In this document: positions 25,374 through 34,094 of the stretch, one piece after another | Layout of the letters: each line of letters opens with the position of its first letter | Position numbering within the stretch: the stretch's first letter is position 1 | NCBI GenBank assembly: GCA_964406945.1 | Contig: CAYOTO010000028.1 | Span: 1-42,082, forward strand | Length of the DNA stretch: 42,082 nt | Reading direction: 5' to 3' | Origin: UBA2266 sp964406945 | GTDB lineage: Bacteria > Planctomycetota > Phycisphaerae > Sedimentisphaerales > Anaerobacaceae | Position numbers and translations under genes: made by a program | The notes under the pieces: generated by a model | What the model saw: the letters and a program-made list of their open reading frames with translations, nothing else | Databases searched by the model: none | What the model was told of the DNA's origin: nothing

Positions 25374-25472
25374 TTCTGCGGTCCTCCATTTGGCGGACGG
25401 TTGGTTCGGGCTTTCGATGATCCAATTGTAATGGCGGCCGGGCGGTGTGTTAAAGTGAAAAAAAGTTGGCCT

Positions 25473-25620
25473 GCATCCGGCCAAACTGTTTTGCCGAGAA
25501 CAGGCCCAATTCAAATCGATCCGGAGAACCGACGGCATTGCCGTTGTCATATCTGTTTTCTTTGCAGCGTGTTACGTGATTTTTCGCCCGCAATTTGCCC
25601 ACAGATTCTGCTGAGGAGGC
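25473..25620 (+). repeat. 148-bp dispersed repeat, copy 3
   Basis: Identical to 8903-9050 apart from one base that I can see. It lies in the spacer between the symporter gene and the Tat-exported deacetylase-like gene, opposite to their reading direction, about 100 bases before the start of the latter. It contains the palindrome ACGGCATTGCCGT at 25522-25534. Confidence 0.8.
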
Positions 25621-25779
25621 AGAAGTTGTATTTGTGTGTTAGAGACCCAGGGATTGGCCTGTGGCGGCAGATGTGGAGTTTGCGGTGGGTTGGGAGATTC
25701 CGGGTCAGACCTGGAATGACAGTATGTCTGTCATCGCTGGTAAGGGCAATTGCGGGGTGTTGCGTTGGGGGCAGGGCGT

Positions 25780-27576
25780 TCAAGTTTGCGATGGTTGTTC
25801 GGGGGCAGGGAGATTATCGTACCAGGTGAATTTGAGGATTGTTACAGTGGCGGCGGCCAGAGTGAGCCATATCAGGGCGGGCTTGTAAAACCTGCCTACG
25901 AGGTACATGGGGGCCAGGTAGAGAGCAAGAATGGCGATCATCGCGAGGGCTACGTTGAGTGCGGTAAGGCAGGGGGATTCGGATTTCGATCGGCCTGCCG
26001 GCGGGGCGGCCAGTCTGCGGACGGGTGTCCAGAGGCCGAAGGGGCGGACCGATTCATAGAAGGTGACGAGGGTTTGTTTGTCGACGGGTGCGGTAGCCAG
26101 GGATGCGGCGATTGTGCCGATGAGGGATGCCAGGCAGATTAGCGGAAAGATGTAGAAGCTGGGGATTTCGGGGCAAAAGAGTGTGAGCATGGACAGGACG
26201 ATTCCGGCGAAGGCTCCGACGGCGTAGCCGATGCCGTTCATGCGCCACCAGTACCAGCGAAGGACGTTGGGCAGGAGTACTCCGGCGGTGAGGGCCATCA
26301 TCATCCAGTCCCAGATCTGGGCGATGGACCCGGCCATAAAGCCGATTGCGATGCCGACGAGGACGACGAGTACGGTTGCGATGTAGCTGAAGGCGACGGC
26401 TTTGTGTTCGGATGCGCCGCGGCCGAAATAGGGCTGCCAGATGTCCCGGATGATGAATGAGGCGCCGCTGTTGACAGTGGAGCTGAAGGTTGACATGAAT
26501 GCAGCGAGCAGTCCGGCGATGACCAAACCGCGGATGCCGTCGGGGAGATATTCGAGCAGGACTATGGGCATTACTTCTTCGGAATCGGTGACTCCGGTCA
26601 GCCCGGTGATGGCGAGCAGGGCAATACCGGCGCACATGGCCCAGCGGACGATCAAAAAGAGGCTCCATGCGGCTCCGATCTTGGCGGCGTCGCGGGAGTT
26701 GCGTGCGGCGAGGAATCTCTGTGCGTCGTAGGATTGAGCGGGGCCGCCGAGATTGAGCAAAAGTCCCTTGGCGACCCAGACGATCACCATGGCTCCGAAG
26801 AAGTGGAATCTGGCGTTCTCAGTTCCGGCGAATTCTTCAATCTTCCAGGGGACTTCGAGACTGGTCCAGCCTTCGGGCACGGCGGCGAGTGCTTCTGGCG
26901 TGAGTCGGGACCATGCGATGCAGGCTATGAAAATAGCTCCGATGGTGAGGATGACGGTCTGGATGACGTCGGTGATGACGACGGAATAGAGGCCGCCGAG
27001 CAGGACGTAAAGAGTGGTAGCGGAGATTACGGTTACCGCCAGCAGGGCCGGTTCGTGGTTCAAAAGGAGGTCCTGGAGCCAGGGTGCGGAGGTGGCGGCG
27101 GCGAGGTTTTCGAGGGGGACGTATACGGCGGCGAATTTGCCTATGCCCTGGAATGCGTAGCCGATAAAGCCGGCGGTGATAATTACGGCCATGACGGCCG
27201 AGGTGGTTCGGGCCAGGACGCCTCCCGGACCGGAGCCGAACCGGGTGCGCATCCATTCGGCGGCGGTCATTACGTTGGAGCGGCGGACCCATTTGCCCAT
27301 ATATGCCATGAAGAACGCGCCCATGAGGAAGCCCCACATCCAGTGGTGCCACATGGATTTCATGCCGAGCAGGTAGAGGATCGAGATAATCCACATGGTG
27401 CCTGTTATGTCGAAGTTCGAGACGGAACCGGACATCGCCAGTGATAGCCAGTGGAGGGACTTGCCGCCGAGGAAGTATGAGTCGAGGCTTTTGGATGCTC
27501 GTCGCTGGTAGAGGAACCCGAGGCCTATGACGGCGGCGAAATAGAAGACTATGATGGAATAGTCGAGGGCGGTCAT
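25780..27576 (-). CDS. sodium:solute symporter (SSS family)
   Basis: This 598-residue inner-membrane transporter has about 13-14 hydrophobic segments. The N-terminal pattern DYSIIVFYFAAVIGLGFLYQ, then SKSLDSYFLGGKSLHWLSLA and SGSVSNFDITGTMW, is typical of SSS proteins that import sugars, sialic acid or other organic solutes with sodium. STFSSTVNSGASFIIRDIW is the SSS core signature region. Its start overlaps the stop of the UroD-type gene by four bases (ATGA). Its position behind mannosidase and GH5 genes suggests uptake of their sugar products. Confidence 0.9.
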   Translation of the reverse strand: MTALDYSIIVFYFAAVIGLGFLYQRRASKSLDSYFLGGKSLHWLSLAMSGSVSNFDITGTMWIISILYLLGMKSMWHHWMWGFLMGAFFMAYMGKWVRRSNVMTAAEWMRTRFGSGPGGVLARTTSAVMAVIITAGFIGYAFQGIGKFAAVYVPLENLAAATSAPWLQDLLLNHEPALLAVTVISATTLYVLLGGLYSVVITDVIQTVILTIGAIFIACIAWSRLTPEALAAVPEGWTSLEVPWKIEEFAGTENARFHFFGAMVIVWVAKGLLLNLGGPAQSYDAQRFLAARNSRDAAKIGAAWSLFLIVRWAMCAGIALLAITGLTGVTDSEEVMPIVLLEYLPDGIRGLVIAGLLAAFMSTFSSTVNSGASFIIRDIWQPYFGRGASEHKAVAFSYIATVLVVLVGIAIGFMAGSIAQIWDWMMMALTAGVLLPNVLRWYWWRMNGIGYAVGAFAGIVLSMLTLFCPEIPSFYIFPLICLASLIGTIAASLATAPVDKQTLVTFYESVRPFGLWTPVRRLAAPPAGRSKSESPCLTALNVALAMIAILALYLAPMYLVGRFYKPALIWLTLAAATVTILKFTWYDNLPAPEQPSQT

Positions 27577-28781
27577 GAGTTTACGGCGTCGAGCATTGCT
27601 GTTATGTTCTCGGGCGGGACGTTCGCGAGGATGTTGTGGACCTGCTGGAAGACGAAGCCGCCGTTGGGATTCAGGATTGAGACCTGCTGTTTTACGTGGC
27701 GGGTGATTTGTTCGGGCGTTGCGGTCGGGAGCAACTGCTGAGTGTTACAGCCTCCGCCCCAGAAGGTAATGGAATCGCCGAATTCGGCTTTGAGGGCGGC
27801 CGCGTCCATGCCGGCGCAACTTATCTGGACGGGGTTGATTGCGTCGAGTCCGGCTTCGATGAGGTGGGGCAGAAGCGGGCGGACGCCGCCGCAGCAGTGG
27901 AGCATGACTTTGACGTCGGCGAGCTGTTTGGCTCGGTTCCAGAGGGTTTTGTGGCGGGGCTTGAAGAATTCGCAATACATATCGGGGGACATCATTGGGC
28001 CGGTCTGCATGCCGAGGTCGTCGCCGAAGAGGATTATGTCGATGTGGGGGCCTACGGCTGCGAGGAAGCTTTCGAGGGCCGAGAGGTGCATTTCGACCAG
28101 TTTGTCGAGGAATTTGTTTGCCCGTTTGGGTTCGGCGGCCAGCAGCATCATGAAATTGTCGGCACGGTAAAAGAACTGGCCCATTTCGAAGAGATTGCCG
28201 CCGAACAGACCGATTATAGCGCGGTCGGTTTTGTTTCGCATGTTCTCTGCGCCGGCGGCCAGAGTTTCGTTGTCCACGGGTCCCGGCGGGGCGGCGACCC
28301 CGGTCCACATTGTTTCGCCGAAGATATCGGGTAGTGATTCGATGTCGTCGGAGTCGGCGAAGGGGAATTGAGTTTGTTCGAAGTAAAGGGTGCCGTCGGG
28401 CATGTGGGCGAAGACCTTGCCGGAGTTCGAGAGGATTACCCAGCGGCCGGGGCGTCGTTCGATCCGGGTCCAAGCGGGGACCAGACAATCGGTGCCGTCG
28501 GGGAGGGTCCAGGGTTTCCAGTCGGAATCGTTGAGTGCGAAGCCTCGGCCGAGTTCCAGGCAATCGACGCCGAAGCGGTTGAGGACGTCTTCGTCGACCA
28601 CAGCGAGCTGCTGGACCACGTCGTAGACGCGAACGGGTCGGGGCGGGAGGTTAAGGAATTTGCGGAGTTTCGGGTAGGCGATTGCGGCGATGCCGGAGGA
28701 GCGATGGCCACAGAGGTCGATGGGTACCCGGTCGGGCTGTTTGTGTTTCAGGGCGGTAAGGATTCTTTGTCGTGATTTCAT
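27573..28781 (-). CDS. UroD-superfamily methyltransferase (MtaA/MtbA-like zinc site)
   Basis: The 402-residue protein starts like many UroD-fold methyltransferases (SRQRILTALKHKQPDRVPID). It has the motif MLHCCGGV (His-x-Cys-Gly) and a later Cys in FWGGGCNTQQLL. These correspond to the His-X-Cys and Cys zinc ligands of methylcobamide:thiol methyltransferases (MtaA, MtbA, CmuA). True uroporphyrinogen decarboxylases (HemE) lack them, so heme synthesis is unlikely. It lies between the GH38 mannosidase (76 bases) and the symporter (overlap of four), so it is one operon with them. A role in removing or transferring methyl groups from O-methylated sugars or osmolytes is possible but unproven. No corrinoid protein gene is visible. 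Confidence 0.8.
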   Translation of the reverse strand: MKSRQRILTALKHKQPDRVPIDLCGHRSSGIAAIAYPKLRKFLNLPPRPVRVYDVVQQLAVVDEDVLNRFGVDCLELGRGFALNDSDWKPWTLPDGTDCLVPAWTRIERRPGRWVILSNSGKVFAHMPDGTLYFEQTQFPFADSDDIESLPDIFGETMWTGVAAPPGPVDNETLAAGAENMRNKTDRAIIGLFGGNLFEMGQFFYRADNFMMLLAAEPKRANKFLDKLVEMHLSALESFLAAVGPHIDIILFGDDLGMQTGPMMSPDMYCEFFKPRHKTLWNRAKQLADVKVMLHCCGGVRPLLPHLIEAGLDAINPVQISCAGMDAAALKAEFGDSITFWGGGCNTQQLLPTATPEQITRHVKQQVSILNPNGGFVFQQVHNILANVPPENITAMLDAVNS

Positions 28782-28857
28782 TGAAAATCCGATTGTGAGT
28801 TGAAAATATACAGTTACCGCTTGTGTTGTTTGAGAGCCGGCTTTCTATTTTTTGGAA

Positions 28858-31800
28858 TCAGTTTTGAATTTGAGCTTTTATTGTTATTATCCGGTGAGGC
28901 GACATGGTTACGGGATTCTGGAAGGGGGCGAGGGGTTGTTCGCGGAGGTTTACTATCTGGGCTCGGGCGGGTCTGGTGCGCCAGTTCAGGGTTATCGTAC
29001 GGGTTTGTTCGGTGGGGTTGTAAAGGGTCAGCAGGATGGCTTTGCCGTGGTCGGAGGGTCTGAGGGTGGTTGCGATTACGTGCGGCGGGTCGATGGACAG
29101 CAGTGATTCGCAGGGCGGGGCATCCTGAGTGACGGGTACGAGGATCAGGGGCCGGGAGACTTGGGCGGCCAGTTGGGGTATGCGGTGGGGTTCGGTGTTT
29201 TTGCGGGTGTACGGTATGATGGAATAGCGGAAGGTGGTGGGGCCGGACTGAGAGGCTTTGTAGTTTGTCTCCCAGTAATTGTTCATGGGATAGGAGTAGA
29301 TGGTGGTGGACGGTTCGAGGTTTTTGATCCAGCCGACGGGGGAGCGGGGGTCGTTTGTGATTCTGCCGATTTCGATGAGCGGGGCGTCGGGGGTGAGCCA
29401 GAGGACGCCGTAGTCTTTGTTGGAGATATTGACGTAGCGCTGGACGGTGAAGTAGTTTTTGCATGCGCCGGGAAGCTGGTCGACTTCGGGGCGGACGGTT
29501 GCGAAGGGCGTGTCCATGCGGACGATGCCGTCAGGGACATTGAAGGGGAAGGCGATGTGTACGGCTTCCTGGTCGTAGATGTTCTTTTTGTCGATGGTGT
29601 CGGTGACGTCGATGCGAGCGGGGCCTGCGGTAAGGCGGATTTCGCGCGTGAGTTTGTGGGCTCCGGGGGCGGTTGATTCGATTATGAGCGAAGCGGCGGC
29701 GCGGTCATTTCGAGCGGTGATCTTGACGGTATCAACGAGCTTGGGGGATTTGGGGTCTCTGCCTTCGACGTAGAGGTACTCGTTTAGGCCGAGGGCGGGA
29801 TCGCCTTTGGCGAGATCCACCGGGATGCCCGTGTACTTGAGGCTTGTGATTGCGCCGGTCTTCTGATCCACTTCGAGAGCAATGGTGGGGCTGCTCAGTT
29901 TCGGCGGGTCGGCGACGGGCGGTCTCGGGACCGGATAATCAGCCTTTGTCGGGGGCTTGAGAGTGAAACGCTTAGCGCCGAAGGGTGGTATATCACGGAC
30001 GAGGCACGCGACGGTTTTGTCGGAAAGGTGTATTGTCGGGACGCTTGCCGTATTTTCGGCGTCATAGACGTGGTTGGCGGCAAGATTCCATTGTTCGGGC
30101 AGCACGACAAGTTCGGAGCGGGGCCAGGCGGTGGTGTTGATTACGTCAAAGGCGGTGACGGTTTCGGAGTCGGTTTTGCAGTTGGCGAGGGCGTCGGTCA
30201 GCAGTTTTTTGGATTGGGCTTCGGCGTCGAGGGCGAATGCCTGTTTGATTTTCCACTGGCTCTTTACGAAGTCGTTTTCAGGTTCGGAGATACTGTTGTA
30301 TGCGCCCCAGGTGTGTTCGTCGTAGAGTATGGCGTTTCGCCAGGCTTTGTAGAATCTGTCGGCCGGGTAGTCATTCGGGGCGAGCATTGCGTATAGTGCT
30401 TCGGCCTGGGAGAGGCGGTCGGCGGCTGCGCGGTTTATTGCGGTCTCGCGGGCCGAGGATGCGGCGCCGTCTTCCCAGTAGGGGGTGAAGTCACCTGCGA
30501 AGGTGGGCAGTTTCGAGCCGTAGCGGGCCTCGAATTCTTCGAACATGTCGGATGTCGTGGCTATGACGAGTTTGGGGTAGGCGTACTTTTCGTTCCATTT
30601 GCGGACGTAATCGGCCAGTTCCGGATCGGGCGGTCCGTTGTCGCCTCCGATGGAATAGCGGACCTGGAGCATGTCGTACGGGTAGTCGGCAGCTTCGAGA
30701 TGCTCCAGATATTTGAAGAGGGTGCCTTCGTTGAGGCGGCCGGCGTGGAATAGGGAATAGCCTTCGCCGGCGAACCAGGTAAGAACCTTGTCCTTGCCGG
30801 AGGGGGATTGCCAGTAGAACGGTTTGTCGCCCCATTGTGAGAGGGTGTAGCCGATGCGGTGACTGCGGTTGGGGCCCACGCAGAAGTATTTGACGTTCGA
30901 GTGAGCGAGCACCGGAATGAGGCCCCAGGTATAACCGGGGACGTCGGTGATCATGGCGGAATCGATTTCGAGGCCGTATTTGTGGGTGAGTTTTTTGGCG
31001 TAATCGACCAGGCGGATCAGTTCGGCCGGGCGGCACAGGGCGGTGAGTTCGTTGCCGTAGAGGGCGTCGAGGCCGATCCAGCCTTTTTTGACGGCGGCGA
31101 TGAATCGCCTGCGTTTTTCGGGCGTGGCCTGGTCGAGATAGTGTTCGACGGCCCAGAGGACCTCGGCGTTCCATTTGAAGCGAGAGCCTTCGGGGTAATC
31201 GGCGGATTCTTGGGCGAGTTGGATCACCTGCTCGAAGTATTCGAAGTGTTTTTTTATGACGTCGGTCTGGACGTGGGTATAGCCTATGTCCACGTGGGAA
31301 TGGTGGAGGATGTAAATCTCCCACTTTTTAACCGGTTCGATGCGGACGGTGCGAGCGGCAAGGGGCCGGCCTGCGACCGCGATTTCGACTTCTACTTCGG
31401 TCGGTTTAACAACAGCCGGCGCCAGGGCTTCAAGGGTGCGGTAGCCGGAGTCGAGGGTCTGGCCGGTGGTTTCGCCGTTTACAGTGACCTGGGCTTTTAT
31501 GGGGTCGCCCATGTGCAGAACCGAGGCGAGGATCGGCTGACGGAGTTGGCCGGTGCGGTCGCGGACCAGAAACGGGCGAGTGGAAATGTCGAGGATTTTG
31601 TCCGACTGGGTGAGCGGGCCGGATTGTACGGTGTCGGGCGTCGTCAGGCAAACAAAATCATAGAGAATCCAGCTTCCGGCTGAGTTTTCGATTGTAATGG
31701 AGTTTGTGCCGGATTCCAGGGCACTGGCTGGAAATTCGATGGTTTCGATGTGTTCGCGGCCTTTTTCTATTTCGCCGAAGGCGGACGGATCACCGGCTCC

Positions 31801-32214
31801 TTTGGGCAGTTGGGTTTCGAAAAGGGTGTCGTTTATTCGTATCTTCAGCAGCGGGGGCCTGGTGCTGTGGGTATCGAGGAAGTCCAGAGCGAGTCTGCAT
31901 GTGCCGCGATCCGGAGCCGACTTCAGGCCGAAGAGGATTGTGAATGTGTGGGTTTTTGCGCCGGCCCAGATGTCGGCGGGGCCGGGGTGGATGTAGGGAA
32001 AGTCCTTTTTGGCGTCGGAGCCGCCTGCGATATAGAGGGCGTCGCGGGGAAAGTCGGTGGCGTATTGATTGCTTCTGTTTGGGCCGAGGGCGAATTCGGC
32101 GGTGTTGTTGTCGGATTTGCCTATTTCGAAGAGGATTTTGTCGGCAGCGGCTGTGATGGTTGCGGCTGCTACGATTATGAGAATTGCCGCACAGAGTGTT
32201 GATCGCGTGTTCAT
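28858..32214 (-). CDS. secreted GH38 alpha-mannosidase-like protein
   Basis: The 1118-residue protein begins with a signal peptide (TLCAAILIIVAAATITAA). Residues about 27-200 form a polysaccharide-lyase/carbohydrate-binding-like jelly roll (FEIGKSDNNTAEF, GTNSITIENSAGSWILYDFV). The GH38 catalytic domain starts near residue 300 with YILHHSHVDIGYTH, whose His and Asp bind zinc. MITDVPGYTWGLIPVLAHS near residue 420 holds the likely nucleophile Asp. A long beta-sandwich C-terminal domain follows, as in the family. It should release mannose or related residues from glycans outside the cytoplasm. It lies between GH5 (126 bases upstream) and the UroD-type gene. GGAG precedes the ATG. Confidence 0.87.
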   Translation of the reverse strand: MNTRSTLCAAILIIVAAATITAAADKILFEIGKSDNNTAEFALGPNRSNQYATDFPRDALYIAGGSDAKKDFPYIHPGPADIWAGAKTHTFTILFGLKSAPDRGTCRLALDFLDTHSTRPPLLKIRINDTLFETQLPKGAGDPSAFGEIEKGREHIETIEFPASALESGTNSITIENSAGSWILYDFVCLTTPDTVQSGPLTQSDKILDISTRPFLVRDRTGQLRQPILASVLHMGDPIKAQVTVNGETTGQTLDSGYRTLEALAPAVVKPTEVEVEIAVAGRPLAARTVRIEPVKKWEIYILHHSHVDIGYTHVQTDVIKKHFEYFEQVIQLAQESADYPEGSRFKWNAEVLWAVEHYLDQATPEKRRRFIAAVKKGWIGLDALYGNELTALCRPAELIRLVDYAKKLTHKYGLEIDSAMITDVPGYTWGLIPVLAHSNVKYFCVGPNRSHRIGYTLSQWGDKPFYWQSPSGKDKVLTWFAGEGYSLFHAGRLNEGTLFKYLEHLEAADYPYDMLQVRYSIGGDNGPPDPELADYVRKWNEKYAYPKLVIATTSDMFEEFEARYGSKLPTFAGDFTPYWEDGAASSARETAINRAAADRLSQAEALYAMLAPNDYPADRFYKAWRNAILYDEHTWGAYNSISEPENDFVKSQWKIKQAFALDAEAQSKKLLTDALANCKTDSETVTAFDVINTTAWPRSELVVLPEQWNLAANHVYDAENTASVPTIHLSDKTVACLVRDIPPFGAKRFTLKPPTKADYPVPRPPVADPPKLSSPTIALEVDQKTGAITSLKYTGIPVDLAKGDPALGLNEYLYVEGRDPKSPKLVDTVKITARNDRAAASLIIESTAPGAHKLTREIRLTAGPARIDVTDTIDKKNIYDQEAVHIAFPFNVPDGIVRMDTPFATVRPEVDQLPGACKNYFTVQRYVNISNKDYGVLWLTPDAPLIEIGRITNDPRSPVGWIKNLEPSTTIYSYPMNNYWETNYKASQSGPTTFRYSIIPYTRKNTEPHRIPQLAAQVSRPLILVPVTQDAPPCESLLSIDPPHVIATTLRPSDHGKAILLTLYNPTEQTRTITLNWRTRPARAQIVNLREQPLAPFQNPVTMSPHRIITIKAQIQN

Positions 32215-32340
32215 GTTAATGCTCCGTCTTAAGGATTGCAGAGTGAAAAAAGTGACGAGTTTGCGCTGGCAATACCGCGCCGAACGCGGGGCTATGTATA
32301 TTGGATACGGACCCGGTATGTCCTGGGGCGGTTCGGTGCA

Positions 32341-33426
32341 TTATGCGAATTCCTGGAGTAGGTTCAGCAGTTTTCGGTCGAGTTTGTGGCCGTGGAAGTC
32401 TTCGTATTCCACGTCTTTGCGGCCGGAGTCCATAATTCCGAAAGAGCCTCGGAAGTTCCAGACGGCAAGACCTATGTTGTTTTCGGTGAGGATTTCCAGT
32501 ACGTCGCGGAACCATCTGAGAGTTATGTCATGCGGAGTTTTGTTGTAGACGCCGCCCTCTCCGCAGTGGACGCCGACGCCGGATTTTGCCAGATCGATCC
32601 ACGGTTTGTAATGCTTTTCGAGCCGTTTGCGGTCCCAGCCGTGGGCGGGCCAGCCGGGATCGGGATAGTCTTGGCTGTTGACCCAGGAGGCTCCGCAATG
32701 GGTGATGAACATCGGCTGGTAGGCGCGTGTGCTCTGTGCGATATTGAGGTCGGAAAGCTCCGGGGCGGGGATGTTGCCGTAGCTCATCCCGTCTGCGATG
32801 ATGAGGCGGTCGGGGGATACATCGCGGATGGCGGCGACCACCGTTCGGACGACGCGTTCGTGATCGGAGCGGGACATGAGAGGGCCTATGGCGGCGGGTT
32901 CGTTGACCAGGTCTATGCTGAGTTTCTTGCTGGAGATGCCGGCGTAGCGTTTGGCAAGCATTTGCCAGTGGAAGCAGAAGGCCCGGAGGGGTTCTGGATC
33001 TTTCCAGAGATTTTTGGGTTCTTTGAACTCGCGGTTGACCGAGTAGCCGGGGGCGCGGTGGAAGTTGAGGCTGACGTGCAGATTGTTTTTGAGGGCGAGG
33101 TCGACGCCGCGGTCGATTTTTTCGAGCATTGCTTCGTTGATTTTGTAGTCGTCGCCGTCCTGGATCCAGAGGCGGTAGACCATCGGGAAGCGGACGAAAT
33201 CGAAGCCGAAGTCGCGGATCATTTTGAAGTCGTCCGCGGGGAAATCACCTTTGGATCGCATTGTGAACATGTCGAGGAGATTGAAGCCTCGCCAGCGGGG
33301 CAGGACGTGCTGGGCGGGTTTTGGTGTGGCAGCGGCAGTAGTGAGGCTGTTTGTAAGGCCCGCTGCAGTACAAGCGGCGGTAGTTAGTGCGGTGTTCTGA
33401 AGAAACTGACGGCGGTTGGTTGACAT
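32341..33426 (-). CDS. Tat-exported GH5 glycoside hydrolase
   Basis: The 361-residue protein has a twin-arginine-type signal (MSTNRRQFLQNTALTTAACT). The (beta/alpha)8 GH5 domain shows WRGFNLLDMF, FDFVRFPMVYRLW, HVSLNFHRAPGYSV, the acid/base Glu in LSIDLVNEPA near residue 172, and the nucleophile Glu in VGVHCGEGGVYN. It cleaves beta-linked glucan or mannan type polymers; subfamily specificity cannot be told by eye. It is the first gene of the minus-strand run GH5-GH38-UroD-SSS. A stand-alone RNA gene ends 163 bases upstream. Confidence 0.87.
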   Translation of the reverse strand: MSTNRRQFLQNTALTTAACTAAGLTNSLTTAAATPKPAQHVLPRWRGFNLLDMFTMRSKGDFPADDFKMIRDFGFDFVRFPMVYRLWIQDGDDYKINEAMLEKIDRGVDLALKNNLHVSLNFHRAPGYSVNREFKEPKNLWKDPEPLRAFCFHWQMLAKRYAGISSKKLSIDLVNEPAAIGPLMSRSDHERVVRTVVAAIRDVSPDRLIIADGMSYGNIPAPELSDLNIAQSTRAYQPMFITHCGASWVNSQDYPDPGWPAHGWDRKRLEKHYKPWIDLAKSGVGVHCGEGGVYNKTPHDITLRWFRDVLEILTENNIGLAVWNFRGSFGIMDSGRKDVEYEDFHGHKLDRKLLNLLQEFA

Positions 33427-33588
33427 GTGTGTCCTTTCTCTAATCGATACTGGGTGCGGGGCTCTTCAACTATCAAAACAGTTTTTTCTTGGTGTGATTG
33501 TACATGGTTTGGTGTTTGTACTCAAGACCGGCAGGCGCCGATTGCTCAGGTGTTTCGGGCTAAAGAGGTGGAGCTGGCTGGGGGGATC

Positions 33589-33619
33589 AAAAAATGGCCC
33601 CCGATATGGCTCAGGGGCC
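33589..33619 (-). terminator. terminator of the candidate RNA
   Basis: On the minus strand GGCCCC (33614-33619) pairs with GGGGCC (33596-33601, plus one extra G), an 11-12 base loop, followed by A and six T. Confidence 0.7.
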
Positions 33620-33837
33620 TTGTTTCTGGGATGTGGCCATAGCGTAGACTACCAACCTGTGCGTATATGGAGCAGTCTTTGCAAGGATTACCCGCTACGA
33701 CCAGACCACCACCCGCGGAAAAAGGGTGTATTTCGAGGCCCTTGGACGGTTAACCAGGCCGCAAAGGGCTTCAAGTTCTACTAATCGACAAAATCGGGCG
33801 TTTTGATTAGCCTCTCGGGAGAATAATGCTTGGGGAA
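33589..33837 (-). ncRNA. candidate stand-alone structured RNA, about 250 nt
   Basis: No open frame. On the minus strand a TATAAT (33844-33849) directly follows the terminator of the upstream gene, and a terminator (33589-33619) closes the unit, so it has its own start and stop. Stem-loops visible: CTAATC/GATTAG (33781-33786 with 33805-33810) with an inner CAAAA/TTTTG; GAGGCCCTT/AAGGGCTTC (33735-33743 with 33764-33772) enclosing GGTTAACC; CCGC/GCGG across about 33690-33715. It does not show the SRP (GGAAG...AGCAGC), tmRNA or RNase P core strings. It could be a 6S-like or unknown sRNA, or a leader of the GH5 operon. Confidence 0.4.
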
Positions 33838-33843
33838 AATGGC

Positions 33844-33849
33844 ATTATA
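33844..33849 (-). promoter_or_regulatory. -10 box of candidate RNA gene
   Basis: A perfect TATAAT on the minus strand. The -35 region at the right distance is only a T-rich CTTTTT, so the promoter is weakly supported and may need an activator. Confidence 0.35.
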
Positions 33850-33864
33850 GGGGGCAAAGACCGA

Positions 33865-33920
33865 TAAAAAGAGGGGGCTGGGGTACGCGGAGGAGAAAGG
33901 AGTGAGATCTACCCCAGCCC
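33865..33920 (-). terminator. terminator of the beta-helix protein gene
   Basis: A perfect 11-base stem, GGGCTGGGGTA (33910-33920, minus strand) with TACCCCAGCCC (33875-33885), 24-base loop, followed by CCTCTTTTTAT. It ends the minus-strand gene that stops at 34095. Confidence 0.75.
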
Positions 33921-34094
33921 GTCAGTTGTGGATTTGGTTGCCCTTGATACGGCAGGGGGTACAGGGGTGTTCAGCAAGATCGTGGTAATTTGATAAATTG
34001 GGGAAAATTGCGCAAAAGGGCCCATCAGAGCACATTATCGGCGATTCAATTCAGCCGACAGTTGCATTTTCCGCTGGTGAAGGCTATTGGGTGG

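Noticed and set aside
27573..28781. Uroporphyrinogen decarboxylase of heme synthesis
   Set aside because: It has zinc ligands of the methyltransferase branch and sits in a glycan operon; it lacks the HemE N-terminal RQAGR pattern.
32386..33387. 333-codon plus-strand frame
   Set aside because: Antisense to the GH5 gene, which has catalytic motifs and a signal peptide.
33589..33837. SRP RNA, tmRNA or RNase P RNA
   Set aside because: None of their conserved core strings are present on either strand, and the unit is too short for tmRNA or RNase P. A 6S-like RNA remains possible but unproven.
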